Shown here: piece by piece, positions 1 to 8,715 of the stretch
Position numbering within the stretch: the stretch's first letter is position 1
Layout of the letters: every line of letters begins with the position of its first letter
Assembly: GCA_014377915.1 (NCBI GenBank)
Contig: JACMOT010000470.1
Span: forward strand, 1-19,694
From: Tardiphaga sp.
GTDB lineage: Bacteria > Pseudomonadota > Alphaproteobacteria > Rhizobiales > Xanthobacteraceae
Length of the DNA: 19,694 nucleotides
Direction: 5' to 3'
Notes under the pieces: model-generated
Seen by the model: the letters and a program-made list of their open reading frames with translations, nothing else
Database searches by the model: none
What the model was told of the DNA's origin: nothing
Program-made: the position numbers and the translations under genes

Positions 1-361
1 CAAGATCCTGCCGTGCCATGCGGCGGAGACCATTACCGGGCTGGAATTCGAGTCGGTGCGCTCCAACCATTCGATCGCCTGGATCTGGCAGAACTCGGAA
101 GCCTTCAACCGCTACCGCGGCACCGGCTGGATGCCCGAACCCTGCGCCAGCTGCGCCTTCAAGGAGATCGATTTCGGCGGCTGCCGCTGCCAGGCCTTTG
201 CGCTGACCGGCGCTGCCGGTAAAACCGATCCTGCCTGCACGCTGTCGCCCAGGCACGAGGAAATCTTCAAGATGGCCGAGACCGAATCCGCGGCAGGCGA
301 ACGCCGCTTCCTCTACCGCAACTTCGCCGGTGGCACGCTGGAACCAGACCCTCATGGCTGA
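1..361 (+). CDS. pqqE: PqqA peptide cyclase (PqqE), C-terminal part, cut by window start
   Basis: This is the last ~119 residues of the radical SAM enzyme that cross-links the Glu and Tyr of PqqA, the first chemical step of pyrroloquinoline quinone synthesis in the cytoplasm. The reading frame is open from base 2 and stops at TGA 359-361. The fragment holds the SPASM-type auxiliary iron-sulfur cluster region: an LPC motif at fragment residue 5, then C-x2-C-x5-D-x3-C-x-C and a last Cys 16 residues on (EPCASC, KEID, GGCRC, DPAC). This spacing, including the unusual Asp ligand, is characteristic of PqqE as I know the family. The radical SAM CxxxCxxC core lies outside the window. The following hydrolase gene overlaps the 3' end, so the two are probably co-transcribed. 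Confidence 0.95.
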   Translation, partial: KILPCHAAETITGLEFESVRSNHSIAWIWQNSEAFNRYRGTGWMPEPCASCAFKEIDFGGCRCQAFALTGAAGKTDPACTLSPRHEEIFKMAETESAAGERRFLYRNFAGGTLEPDPHG

Positions 362-1343
362 TGCCGATGCCGGCAAGACGCCCGGCGCTGCCGACCTCTT
401 CGCGCCGCTGACGACAGAACATCTCGACGTCGGCGACGGCCATGCGATCTATGTCGAAAGCGTCGGCCGCGTCGATGGCATTGCCGCGGTCTATCTGCAT
501 GGCGGTCCCGGCAGCGGCTGTCAGCCCGACCATCGCCGGCTGTTCGATCCACAGCGTTTCCACACCGTTCTGTTCGACCAGCGCGGCGCCGGGCGCAGCC
601 GGCCGAAAGGATCTCGCGAGGCCAATACCACCGCGCATCTGATCGCGGACATGGAGATCATCCGCGAAAAATTCGGCTTTGCGAAATGGCTGGTCGTCGG
701 CGGATCCTGGGGCGCGACTTTAGCGCTGGCCTATGCCGAAGCGCATCCCGACCGGGTCAGCGGCATCGGGCTGCGCGCAACCTTTCTCGGCACGGCCGAA
801 GAACTCGACGGCGCGTTCCTCGACGTGCTGCCGCGGCATTATCCCGGGCTGCACGAGGATTTCCTCAGCGCCCTACCCGCCGATGAGCGCGGCTCGCCGC
901 TATCGAACTATTATCGCCGCATTCTCGACAGCGACCCCACCATCTCCACGCCAGCCACACGGGCCTGGGGAGGCACTGAAAGCATTCTGTCGGAACATGC
1001 CCCTAGCCGCACCCGGCTCGATCTGGCCGCGCTCGGCCATTCGACACGGCCGATGCCCGCCACGCCCTCGATGGAAGCGCACTATTTCCAGCACGGTTGC
1101 TTCATGCAGCCTGGACAGCTGTTGGCGCAGGCCGGCAGGCTACGCGACATCCCCGGCATCATCGTGCAGGGCCGCTTTGACTTCCTCTGCCCGCCCTCGA
1201 CCTCGCATGCGCTGGCGGCGGCATGGGGCAATGCCGAGATCCGCATCGTCGAGGGCGCCGGGCATTCGCTCTATGACCCCGGCGTGCGCGACGCCGTGAT
1301 GAAGGCGATTGCCGACCTCGCGTCAAACCACCGGGCGGATTAG
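354..1343 (+). CDS. Proline iminopeptidase-like alpha/beta hydrolase (S33 family)
   Basis: This is a 329-residue alpha/beta-hydrolase of the prolyl aminopeptidase type, which removes N-terminal proline or similar residues from peptides. Visible motifs are the oxyanion-hole HGGPGSG (about 49-55), DQRGAGRS (75-82), the nucleophile elbow GGSWG with Ser118, Asp276 in GRFDFLCPP and His304 in GAGHS, which together make a full Ser-Asp-His triad. The lid region has W205 and E209 (WGGTE), where the family usually has a W-x-x-W-E pattern that helps recognise the free amino terminus, so substrate preference may differ. I chose ATG 354, which overlaps the pqqE stop by 8 bp. An in-frame GTG at 330 is the alternative. 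Coupling to pqqE suggests a role in trimming the PqqA-derived peptide, but this is inference. The stop codon lies inside a palindromic repeat. Confidence 0.85.
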   Translation: MADADAGKTPGAADLFAPLTTEHLDVGDGHAIYVESVGRVDGIAAVYLHGGPGSGCQPDHRRLFDPQRFHTVLFDQRGAGRSRPKGSREANTTAHLIADMEIIREKFGFAKWLVVGGSWGATLALAYAEAHPDRVSGIGLRATFLGTAEELDGAFLDVLPRHYPGLHEDFLSALPADERGSPLSNYYRRILDSDPTISTPATRAWGGTESILSEHAPSRTRLDLAALGHSTRPMPATPSMEAHYFQHGCFMQPGQLLAQAGRLRDIPGIIVQGRFDFLCPPSTSHALAAAWGNAEIRIVEGAGHSLYDPGVRDAVMKAIADLASNHRAD

Positions 1344-1359
1344 CGCAGCGCAATCCGCC
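1334..1359. repeat. Palindromic repeat element, copy 1 (8-bp perfect stem)
   Basis: The arms GGCGGATT (1334-1341) and AATCCGCC (1352-1359) are perfectly complementary around a 10-base GC-rich loop. The left arm overlaps the end of the hydrolase gene and contributes the T of its TAG stop. The element resembles short intergenic palindromes that I associate with Bradyrhizobium and Rhodopseudomonas genomes. It could act as a terminator or mRNA stabiliser, but there is no T-run after it. Confidence 0.7.
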
Positions 1360-1376
1360 AGCCCCAATCGCCTTGC

Positions 1377-1402
1377 GGCGGAATACGCTTCACTATTCCG
1401 CC
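1377..1402. repeat. Palindromic repeat element, copy 2 (9-bp perfect stem)
   Basis: The arms GGCGGAATA (1377-1385) and TATTCCGCC (1394-1402) pair perfectly around the loop CGCTTCAC. It has the same architecture and nearly the same arms as the copy 17 bp upstream, so the two look like neighbouring members of one repeat family. It ends 17 bp before the ATG at 1420, just upstream of that gene's ribosome binding site. Confidence 0.7.
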
Positions 1403-1419
1403 CTTTTGAAAGACCGAAT

Positions 1420-2091
1420 ATGCCGATCGCCGGAACGGGCATGCTGATGACGTCGATGGATATCGACGCGGCGCATGAGCGCGAATTCAATGCGTGGTAC
1501 GACCGCGAGCATCTCGCCGAACGCGTGGCAATCCCCGGCTTTCTCGAAGCCCGGCGCTATGTCGCCGTCGACGCCGCGCCGAAATATCTCGGGCTGTATT
1601 CAACGGCCACTTTCGACGTGCTCGACAGCGATGCCTATCGCACCGCATTGGCTAACCAGACCGCATGGTCGAAGGCCAATATCGGTCGCTTCCACAACAT
1701 GCTGCGCTCGGTGGCGCGGATTACCGCGAGCCGCGGCGTCGGCCGTGGGGCCGCGCTTGGCCTGGTGCGCATCCGTCCGTCGACCGATGGCGCAGCGGCG
1801 CTCCGCGCGAGCATTGTGACGCTGCTCGATCCCGGCTCGCTCAATGGCATCATCTCGATGCATTTGATGGAAAGCGACCCCCGACTGTCGAAGCCGCTAA
1901 CCGACGATCCTGCCGCGCCGAACCCGGCCGCGCGCGACTGGTATATTCTGATCGACGGCACCGATGCGGAAGCGGTGGCTACGGTTATGAAAGGCCGCTT
2001 CGATGATGCGGTCGCCACTACGGGATCGGCGCTGATTTCGACCGGCAACTACCGCCTGCTGTGGGATCTCGCAAAGAGCGATCTTGCTTGA
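1420..2091 (+). CDS. Dimeric alpha/beta-barrel family protein of unknown function
   Basis: This 223-residue protein has no assignable reaction. Its N-terminal part (about residues 15-40) carries the pattern FNAWYDREHLAERVAIPGF, typical of small ferredoxin-like dimeric alpha/beta-barrel proteins (EthD or stress-responsive barrel relatives). A second, weaker barrel-like half may follow (about 110-215), which would give two ferredoxin-like repeats in one chain. No signal peptide or membrane segment is seen. ATG 1420 was chosen because a GAAAG ribosome site lies just upstream. A longer in-frame start at 1309 would run through both palindromic repeats and the end of the preceding gene, so it is unlikely. 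The stop is TGA followed by C, and the frame then stays open to 2259. Confidence 0.75.
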   Translation: MPIAGTGMLMTSMDIDAAHEREFNAWYDREHLAERVAIPGFLEARRYVAVDAAPKYLGLYSTATFDVLDSDAYRTALANQTAWSKANIGRFHNMLRSVARITASRGVGRGAALGLVRIRPSTDGAAALRASIVTLLDPGSLNGIISMHLMESDPRLSKPLTDDPAAPNPAARDWYILIDGTDAEAVATVMKGRFDDAVATTGSALISTGNYRLLWDLAKSDLA

Positions 2092-2133
2092 CCTGACGCA
2101 CCCGCAACGCTCCCCGACGCCGCCATCGACGGC

Positions 2134-2259
2134 ATGGCGACCGAACTGACAGTCTATGTCGGCCGCACCGACGACGATGCAACGCTGGTGAAATTCAGGT
2201 TGAGCGCTGCGGCGGAGAAAGCCGTCAGCGACGCCCTGATGGTCCGCCGCGCCGCCTGA
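2134..2259 (+). CDS. Possible small ORF, 41 residues, unknown
   Basis: This short ORF lies in the same frame as the preceding gene, 42 bp after its stop. The protein reads like ordinary alphaproteobacterial coding sequence (TVYVGRTDDDATLVKF, then an Ala/Glu-rich helix), but there is no convincing ribosome binding site before the ATG. It may be a genuine small protein, the remnant of a longer C-terminal extension, or chance in GC-rich DNA. No family is recognised. Confidence 0.25.
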   Translation: MATELTVYVGRTDDDATLVKFRLSAAAEKAVSDALMVRRAA

Positions 2260-2287
2260 GCCTGATCGGCTGCCAGGAGCGACCTTA

Positions 2288-2308
2288 CCCTGTCGGTCAC
2301 CGGCAGGG
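2288..2308 (+). terminator. Hairpin, possible weak terminator
   Basis: The arms CCCTGTCGG and CCGGCAGGG form a 9-pair stem with one G-T pair and a three-base loop (TCA). It lies about 30 bp after the possible small ORF and 200 bp after the barrel-protein gene. No T-run follows, so intrinsic termination is uncertain. Confidence 0.35.
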
Positions 2309-2402
2309 CGATCCCGCGTCGACGCCTTAGCGTCGCCCGATTGTCATGTGTTCTCGTCATGCTCCGAACACGCAATCGCGATGGGCGGTCCAGCGGCGAA
2401 TT

Positions 2403-2427
2403 GGAACCCTTTGTCTTGCACGGCGTA
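2403..2427 (+). promoter_or_regulatory. Candidate EcfG-type (general stress sigma) promoter
   Basis: GGAAC at 2403-2407 is separated by 16 bases from CGTA at 2424-2427. The alphaproteobacterial general-stress sigma factor EcfG recognises GGAAC-N16/18-CGTT, so this matches with one mismatch in the -10 box. It lies about 130 bp before the tal-pgi start. The match is short enough to occur by chance. Confidence 0.25.
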
Positions 2428-2557
2428 AGCATTTAGGGCGATCATGAGATCCGTGCGGCCGGCGCTCTGGCTGCCGCAGACGCGGTGACAAGATGCGGCC
2501 CGGTCGCAAGATCGATGGACGCCCGGCCCATCAGACCGAACAGAACAACAAGGCATC

Positions 2558-5410
2558 ATGAACCCTGTCAAAGCACTGGAATCTCACGGTCAGGCCGTCT
2601 GGCTCGACTTTTTGGCCCGCGGTTTTATCGCCAAGGGCGATCTCAAGAAGCTGATCGACACCGATGCCGTCAAAGGCGTGACGTCGAACCCTTCGATCTT
2701 TGAAAAGGCGATCGGCAGCTCGGACGAATATGACGCCCCGATCGCCAAGGCGCTGCAATCCGGCGATCTGGCGGTCGCCGAGCTGTTCGAGCAGATCGCC
2801 GTGGAAGATATCCAGCACGCCGCCGACGTGCTGAAGCCGGTCTATGATCAGTTCAAAGGCACCGACGGCTTCGTCAGCCTGGAGGTTTCGCCCTATCTGG
2901 CGCTGAGCACCGAGGGCACCGTCGTCGAGGCCCAGCGGCTGTGGAAAAATGTCGCGCGCAAAAACCTGATGGTGAAGGTTCCGGCGACCGACCAGGGCCT
3001 CCCGGCCATCCAACACCTGATCGGCGAGGGTATCAGCATCAATGTCACGCTGCTATTCGCGCAGCAGACCTACCGCGATGTGGCCGAGGCCTATCTCGCC
3101 GGACTTGAGCATTATGTCGCCGGCGGCGGCGATCCCACCCATGTCGCCAGCGTCGCCAGCTTCTTCGTCAGCCGCATTGATGCGCAGGTCGACAAGCAAC
3201 TCGACGAAAAGATCGCCAAGTTGAACGACCCCATCGAGAAGGCACGGCTGACGGCGTTGAAGGGCAAGGTCGCGATCGCCAACGCCAAGCTCGCCTATCA
3301 GGATTACAAGAAGATGTTCTCCGGCGCGCGCTGGGACAAGCTCAAGGCGAAAGGCGCGCAGCCGCAGCGGCTGCTGTGGGCCTCGACGGGCGTCAAGAGC
3401 AAGGACTACCGCGACACGCTCTATGTGGAAGAGCTGATCGGACCGAACACGGTCAACACCGTGCCGCCCGCCACGCTCGACGCCTTCCGCGACCATGGCC
3501 TGGTGCGCGACAGTCTCGAAGCGAATATCGAGGAGGCCCGGCAGGTGCTCGCCGATCTGGCAAAGACCGGCATCTCGCTCGACACCATCACGGCTGATCT
3601 GGTGACGGACGGCGTCAAGCAGTTCGCCGACGCCGCTGACAAACTTTATGGCGCGGTAGCGCACAAGCGCGGCGCATCGCTGTCAGGCCACCTCGACGCG
3701 CAGAAACTGACGCTCAGTGCCGGTATCGCCGAGGCCTTGAAAACCCATACCGAAGAATGGCGCGCATCGGCGAAAATCCGCCGGCTGTGGCAGAAGGACA
3801 AATCGGTCTGGACCGGCCAGGACGAGGACAAGTGGCTGGGCTGGCTCGGCAGCGTTGCCGATGAAACCACCAAGCTCGCCGATTATGGCGAGTTCGCCAC
3901 CTGGGTACAATCGCAGGGCTTCACCGACGCCGTCGTGCTCGGCATGGGCGGCTCGAGCCTCGGGCCGGACGTACTGGCACAGACCTTTGCGCAGGTCGTC
4001 GGCTTCCCGAAACTGCGCGTGCTCGACTCCACCGATCCCGCGCAGGTGCGCGCGATGGCGGCCGCAGTGAACGTGGCGAAATCGCTATTCATTGTCTCCA
4101 GCAAGTCCGGCGGCACCACCGAGCCGAATGTGATGAAGGATTACTTCTTCGGCGAAGTGAGCAAGGTCGTTGGCGCTGACAGAGCTGGTCAGCATTTCGT
4201 CGCCGTCACCGATCCCGGGTCATCGCTGGACAAGGCGGCCCGGGCGCAGTCCTTCGCACGTATTTTCCACGGCGACCCCACGATTGGCGGACGCTATTCA
4301 GTGCTGTCGCCATTCGGCCTCGTACCGGCCGTCGCCGCCGGGCTCGATGTGGCGAAATTACTGCAGCTTGCTCTCTCGATGGTCCGCTCCTGCGGACCGG
4401 ACGTTCCACCATCGGAAAATCCCGGCGTGCAACTCGGCCTCGCAATGGGCAGCGCCGGCCTCGAGGGCCGCGACAAGGTCACCATCCTGTCGTCGAAGAA
4501 GATCGCCGATTTCGGCGCCTGGGCCGAACAGTTGATCGCCGAGTCCACCGGCAAGGACCGCAAGGGGCTGGTGCCGATCGATGGCGAGACGTTCGGCGCG
4601 CCCGAGGTCTACGGCCATGATCGCTTCTTCATCGATCTGCGCACCGACGGCGAGAACGACGCCGTGCATGATGCGAAGCTGGAGGCGCTGGAAAAGGCCG
4701 GCCATCCCGTGGCGCGGATCGTGCTGAAATCGATCGACCATATCGGCCAGGAGTTCTTCCGCTTCGAGATCGCCACCGCGGTGGCCGGCTCGATCCTCGG
4801 CATCTACCCGTTCAACCAGCCGGATGTCGAAGACGCCAAGATCAAGACCCGCGACCTCACGGCCGCGTTTGAGAAAAGCGGTGCGCTGCCACTGGAAACG
4901 CCGGTAATTTCGACGACTTCCATCGATCTCTACACCGATGACCGCAACGCCTCGGCACTGCGCAAGGCGGGCGCCAATAGCGATCTGGCGTCGTGGATCA
5001 AGGCGCAACTCGACCGCTCCGGCACCGGCGATTACGTCGCTTTGCTCGCTTACATCCAGCGCGACGCCGGCCACATCGCGACGCTGCAAGGCATGCGGAT
5101 GGCCGTGCGCGACAGCCGGCATGTCGCCACCGTCGCGGAATTCGGTCCGCGCTTCCTGCATTCCACCGGACAGGCCTATAAGGGCGGACCGGACAGCGGC
5201 GTGTTTCTGCAGATTACCGCCGAAGACGCCGTCGATCTCGCGGTGCCCGGCCAGAAGGCCAGCTTCGGCATCATCAAGGCTGCGCAGGCGCGCGGCGATT
5301 TCGGCGTGCTGACCGAGCGTGGCCGCCGCGCACTGCGGATCCATCTCAAGGGTGACCTCGCGACCGGCCTCGCCGATCTCGACAAGGCCATCCGCGCCGC
5401 CCTTCACTGA
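2558..5410 (+). CDS. tal-pgi: Bifunctional transaldolase / glucose-6-phosphate isomerase
   Basis: This 950-residue fusion joins transaldolase (about 1-365: sedoheptulose-7-P + glyceraldehyde-3-P to erythrose-4-P + fructose-6-P) to glucose-6-phosphate isomerase (about 395-950: glucose-6-P to fructose-6-P). In the first half, GVTSNPSIFEKAI (40-52) and the Schiff-base lysine K140 in LMVKVPATDQG are visible, with D17 as the likely catalytic acid. In the second half, GMGGSSLGPDV (from 462) and SKSGGTTEP (515-523) form the sugar-phosphate site, and K875 in YKGGPDSGVF is the likely conserved lysine of this PGI subgroup. Each half has the length of a stand-alone enzyme, and such fusions are known in Bradyrhizobium relatives. 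It is the first gene of a dense operon. AAGG lies 7 bp before ATG 2558, and the gene ends 15 bp before gnd. Confidence 0.96.
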   Translation: MNPVKALESHGQAVWLDFLARGFIAKGDLKKLIDTDAVKGVTSNPSIFEKAIGSSDEYDAPIAKALQSGDLAVAELFEQIAVEDIQHAADVLKPVYDQFKGTDGFVSLEVSPYLALSTEGTVVEAQRLWKNVARKNLMVKVPATDQGLPAIQHLIGEGISINVTLLFAQQTYRDVAEAYLAGLEHYVAGGGDPTHVASVASFFVSRIDAQVDKQLDEKIAKLNDPIEKARLTALKGKVAIANAKLAYQDYKKMFSGARWDKLKAKGAQPQRLLWASTGVKSKDYRDTLYVEELIGPNTVNTVPPATLDAFRDHGLVRDSLEANIEEARQVLADLAKTGISLDTITADLVTDGVKQFADAADKLYGAVAHKRGASLSGHLDAQKLTLSAGIAEALKTHTEEWRASAKIRRLWQKDKSVWTGQDEDKWLGWLGSVADETTKLADYGEFATWVQSQGFTDAVVLGMGGSSLGPDVLAQTFAQVVGFPKLRVLDSTDPAQVRAMAAAVNVAKSLFIVSSKSGGTTEPNVMKDYFFGEVSKVVGADRAGQHFVAVTDPGSSLDKAARAQSFARIFHGDPTIGGRYSVLSPFGLVPAVAAGLDVAKLLQLALSMVRSCGPDVPPSENPGVQLGLAMGSAGLEGRDKVTILSSKKIADFGAWAEQLIAESTGKDRKGLVPIDGETFGAPEVYGHDRFFIDLRTDGENDAVHDAKLEALEKAGHPVARIVLKSIDHIGQEFFRFEIATAVAGSILGIYPFNQPDVEDAKIKTRDLTAAFEKSGALPLETPVISTTSIDLYTDDRNASALRKAGANSDLASWIKAQLDRSGTGDYVALLAYIQRDAGHIATLQGMRMAVRDSRHVATVAEFGPRFLHSTGQAYKGGPDSGVFLQITAEDAVDLAVPGQKASFGIIKAAQARGDFGVLTERGRRALRIHLKGDLATGLADLDKAIRAALH

Positions 5411-5425
5411 CGACAGGAAACTAAA

Positions 5426-6463
5426 ATGCAGCTTGGCATGATCGGCCTCGGCCGGATGGGCGGCAATATTGTCCGCCGCCTGATGAAGAACGGCCACAGC
5501 ACCGTGGTCTATGACAAGGACCCGCATGCGGTCGCAGCGCTCGCGGCTGATGGTTCGGTTGGCGGCGCCTCGCTGGAAGAGTTCGTCAGCAAGCTCAGCA
5601 AGCCGCGCGCGGTGTGGGTAATGCTGCCGGCCGGCAAGATCACCGAGATGACCATTGATGCGCTGACCGATCTGCTGGAGCCGGACGATGTGATCATCGA
5701 CGGCGGCAACAGCTTCTGGCAGGACGACGTTCGCCGCGGCAAGACACTGAAGCAAAAGGGCCTGCATTATATCGACGTCGGCACATCCGGCGGCGTCTGG
5801 GGCATTGACCGCGGTTACTGCATGATGATCGGCGGCGACAAGGCGGTAGTCGATCGCCTCGACCCGATCTTCAAGACGCTGGCGCCGGGCGTCGGCGACA
5901 TTCCGCTGACCGCGGGCCGCGACGGTCGCGATCCGCGCATCGAGCAGGGCTATATTCATGCCGGCCCGGTCGGCGCCGGACATTTCGTCAAGATGGTTCA
6001 CAACGGCATCGAATACGGGTTGATGCAGGCCTATGCCGAAGGGTTCGACATTCTCAAGAATGCCGACCTCGAGGTTCTGCCGGAAGCGCATCGCTTCACG
6101 CTCAACCTGCCGGACATCGCCGAAGTCTGGCGCCGCGGCAGCGTGATCCCGTCCTGGCTGCTCGACCTCACCTCCTCCGCTCTGGCGAAGAACGAAACGC
6201 TCAGCAGCTATTCCGGCTATGTCGAGGATTCCGGCGAAGGCCGCTGGACGGTGAATGCCGCGATCGATGAGTCGGTGCCCGCGGAAGTGCTGACCGCGGC
6301 GCTGTTTGCGCGCTTCCGCTCGCGCAAGGAGCATACTTTTGCCGAGAAGATCCTGTCGGCGATGCGCGCCGGCTTTGGCGGCCACAAGGAGCCGGAGCAG
6401 CATCCGCGCCCGGTCCAGCAGGCCGCGCCCGCGATCGCCCAGCCGAAGGCAGACCGGAAGTGA
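5426..6463 (+). CDS. gnd: 6-phosphogluconate dehydrogenase, decarboxylating, short form
   Basis: This enzyme oxidatively decarboxylates 6-phosphogluconate to ribulose-5-phosphate. At 345 residues it is the short form (GntZ/YqeC-like), not the ~470-residue classical enzyme. The Rossmann motif [10 protein letters not shown] starts at residue 7, and [10 protein letters not shown] is near 92-101. The catalytic segment [21 protein letters not shown] (186 onward) has K189 and N193. Short forms are often NAD-linked, but cofactor choice cannot be read with certainty here. The last ~25 residues are Pro/Ala/Gln-rich and look disordered. AGGAAA precedes ATG 5426. The stop TGA (6461-6463) overlaps the GTG start of zwf by 4 bp (GTGA), implying translational coupling. 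Confidence 0.95.
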   Translation: MQLGMIGLGRMGGNIVRRLMKNGHSTVVYDKDPHAVAALAADGSVGGASLEEFVSKLSKPRAVWVMLPAGKITEMTIDALTDLLEPDDVIIDGGNSFWQDDVRRGKTLKQKGLHYIDVGTSGGVWGIDRGYCMMIGGDKAVVDRLDPIFKTLAPGVGDIPLTAGRDGRDPRIEQGYIHAGPVGAGHFVKMVHNGIEYGLMQAYAEGFDILKNADLEVLPEAHRFTLNLPDIAEVWRRGSVIPSWLLDLTSSALAKNETLSSYSGYVEDSGEGRWTVNAAIDESVPAEVLTAALFARFRSRKEHTFAEKILSAMRAGFGGHKEPEQHPRPVQQAAPAIAQPKADRK

Positions 6464-7971
6464 TAGACGCCCAGAATGATACCAAAAAACCTGATCCCTG
6501 CTCTTTCGTCATTTTCGGAGTCACCGGTGACCTCGCCCATCGGCTGGTGATCCCGGCGCTGTACAATCTCGCCGCCACCAATTTGCTGCCGGAAAAATTC
6601 TGCGTGGTCGGCATTGCCCGCCGCGCGATGTCGAACGAGGCATTGCGCGACGACATGATGAAGGGCCTGAAGCAGTTCGCAACCCGAACCGTCGACGACG
6701 CCATCGCGCAGCGATTGCTGGAATGCGTCACCTTCATCGAGGCTGATCCCAAGGATCCCGCGTCGTTCGACCAGATGCGCGAACAGCTCGACGCACTCGA
6801 GGCGCGGCGCGAAACCACCGGCAACCGGCTATTCTACATGGCCACGCCGCCCAGCGCCTTCGCGCCGATCGCGCGCGAGCTCGGCCGCGCCGGTATGCTG
6901 CGGGAGAACGGATCATGGCGACGGCTGGTGGTGGAAAAACCGTTTGGCACCGATCTGGAATCGGCCAAGAAGTTGAACGCCGAGCTGCTTGATATCGTCA
7001 CCGAGCACCAGATCTACCGGATCGACCATTATCTCGGCAAGGAAACCGTCCAGAACATCCTGGTACTGCGTTTCGCCAACGGCATGTTCGAGCCGATCTG
7101 GAATCGCAACCACATCGACCACGTCCAGATCACCGTCGATGAAAAACTCGGCGTCGGTCACCGCGGCAGTTTCTATGATGCCACCGGCGCGCTGCGCGAC
7201 ATGGTCCCCAACCATCTGTTCCAGTTGCTATCGCTGGTGGCGATGGAGCCGCCGACCCGATTTGATGCGCATTCCGTGCGCGCCGAGAAGGCCAACGTCC
7301 TGGCCGCGATCCAGATCCAGAGCGAGGCCGAGGCGCTGCACAATTCGGTGCGCGGCCAATATATCGGTGGCACCATCGGCGATACCGTGATCGAGGACTA
7401 TCACAAGACCAAGGACGTCGCCAACGGCAGCACCACCGAGACCTATGCGGCATTGAAGCTGGTGATCGACAACTGGCGCTGGGCCGGTGTGCCGTTTTAT
7501 CTGCGCACCGGCAAGGCGCTCGGTATCAAGCGAACGGAGGTCGCGATCAAGTTCAAGCAGGCGCCGTTCGCCATGTTTCAAGGCACCCCCGTGGAAGCGC
7601 TGTCGCACAATTACCTGGTCATCGGCGTCGAGCCGACCGAGGGCATCGCGCTGCAGTTCAACACCAAGATCCCCGGCCCTGCGATCCGGATCGACGGCGT
7701 CGAGATGAAGTTCCGCTACAAGGACTACTTCAAGGCCGAGCCATCGACCGGCTACGAGACGCTGATCTATGACTGCATGATCGGCGACAATATTCTATTC
7801 CAGCGCGCCGACAGCGTCGAAGCCGGCTGGCGCGCGGTGCAACCGTTTCTCGAGGCCTGGAAGAATGCCGGCTCCGACGGCCTGAAGAGCTATCGGGCGG
7901 GCAGCGAGGGACCGAGCGAAGCCAACGACCTGATGAAACGCGATGGCCGCGTCTGGCGGAAGCTGAGCTAG
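6460..7971 (+). CDS. zwf: Glucose-6-phosphate 1-dehydrogenase
   Basis: This enzyme oxidises glucose-6-phosphate to 6-phosphogluconolactone with reduction of NAD(P), the entry into both the pentose phosphate and Entner-Doudoroff routes. The protein has 503 residues, normal for the family. The nucleotide-binding motif GVTGDLAHR is at 20-28, and the substrate signature [13 protein letters not shown] is at 187-199 with K194 as the phosphate/hydride-site lysine. C-terminal motifs such as [10 protein letters not shown] are also present. The start is GTG 6460, overlapping the gnd stop. The next in-frame Met is far inside the Rossmann fold, so GTG is well supported. The TAG stop is 3 bp before the pgl ATG. 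Confidence 0.97.
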   Translation: MIDAQNDTKKPDPCSFVIFGVTGDLAHRLVIPALYNLAATNLLPEKFCVVGIARRAMSNEALRDDMMKGLKQFATRTVDDAIAQRLLECVTFIEADPKDPASFDQMREQLDALEARRETTGNRLFYMATPPSAFAPIARELGRAGMLRENGSWRRLVVEKPFGTDLESAKKLNAELLDIVTEHQIYRIDHYLGKETVQNILVLRFANGMFEPIWNRNHIDHVQITVDEKLGVGHRGSFYDATGALRDMVPNHLFQLLSLVAMEPPTRFDAHSVRAEKANVLAAIQIQSEAEALHNSVRGQYIGGTIGDTVIEDYHKTKDVANGSTTETYAALKLVIDNWRWAGVPFYLRTGKALGIKRTEVAIKFKQAPFAMFQGTPVEALSHNYLVIGVEPTEGIALQFNTKIPGPAIRIDGVEMKFRYKDYFKAEPSTGYETLIYDCMIGDNILFQRADSVEAGWRAVQPFLEAWKNAGSDGLKSYRAGSEGPSEANDLMKRDGRVWRKLS

Positions 7972-7974
7972 GCC

Positions 7975-8715
7975 ATGGCAACCGGACGCAAGATCATCGT
8001 GGTCGACGACGCGGCTGCGCTGGCGATCGCCGCCGCCGACCGCGTGCTGGCGCGGATCGGTAGCGATCCTGGCCGTATCGCGATCTGCCTGACCGGCGGT
8101 TCAAGCCCGACGCAGCTCTACGAAGTGCTGGGCAAGCCACCCTATCAAAGCCGGATTCCGTGGGATCGCGTGCACTGGTTCATCGGCGACGACCGCTTCG
8201 TCGCGGTTTCCGATCCACTCAACAATATGAACATCGCGCGGCAGATTTTTCTCGACCGCTGCGCGCCTGCCGCCAATATCCATCCGATCGCCACGCAGGC
8301 GCACAGCCCCGACGCGGCCGCGAGTCAGTATCAGCAGCAATTGCGCGAATTCTACGGCGCCGACCGGCTCGATCCGGCGCGCCCGCTGTTCGATCTGGTG
8401 CTGCTCGGCGTCGGACCCGATGGTCATGTTGCCTCGCTGTTTCCGGGATACCCGGCCATTGAGGTGACCGACCGATGGGTCGTCGGCGTGCCGGAAGCGC
8501 ATGTGGCGCCATTCGTGCCGCGCGTCAGCCTGACGCTGCCGGCGCTGGCATCGTGCGACGAGATGCTGTTCCTGACCGCCGGCTCCGGGAAACGGCCGAT
8601 CCTGACGCGCGTGCTGGGCGGCGAGGATCTGCCTGCCAACCGTGCGTATTCCCGTGACGGCGAAACCGTCTGGCTGTGCGACCGCGCCGCGCTGCCGGAG
8701 AATTTTCGTGCTTGA
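7975..8715 (+). CDS. pgl: 6-phosphogluconolactonase
   Basis: This enzyme hydrolyses 6-phosphogluconolactone, the product of Zwf, to 6-phosphogluconate. The protein has 246 residues and belongs to the DevB/NagB-like family. LTGGSSPTQLYEVL (about 39-52), the WDRVHWFIGDDRFV segment (about 63-76) and GVGPDGHVASLFPG (about 144-157) are the family's phosphate- and substrate-binding loops. The ATG is 3 bp after the zwf stop. A GGAAG 14 bp upstream is distant for a ribosome site, so coupling to zwf translation is likely. Its end overlaps the gntK start by 8 bp. Confidence 0.95.
   Translation: MATGRKIIVVDDAAALAIAAADRVLARIGSDPGRIAICLTGGSSPTQLYEVLGKPPYQSRIPWDRVHWFIGDDRFVAVSDPLNNMNIARQIFLDRCAPAANIHPIATQAHSPDAAASQYQQQLREFYGADRLDPARPLFDLVLLGVGPDGHVASLFPGYPAIEVTDRWVVGVPEAHVAPFVPRVSLTLPALASCDEMLFLTAGSGKRPILTRVLGGEDLPANRAYSRDGETVWLCDRAALPENFRA

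Larger units (their letters stand above)
2092..2557. other. 466-bp gap between the pqqE-side genes and the sugar-phosphate operon
   Basis: Apart from the doubtful 41-residue ORF, the hairpin at 2288-2308, a second small dyad (GACGC/GCGTC, 2321-2334) and the GGAAC-type promoter candidate at 2403-2427, nothing can be assigned. This gap must hold the promoter of the tal-pgi operon. I see no good TTGACA/TATAAT pair. Confidence 0.6.

Noticed and set aside
4358..6403. 681-codon open frame on the minus strand
   Set aside because: It lies wholly antisense to tal-pgi and gnd, whose frames are strongly supported by enzyme motifs. Long antisense frames are expected in GC-rich DNA, and its protein has no recognisable domain.
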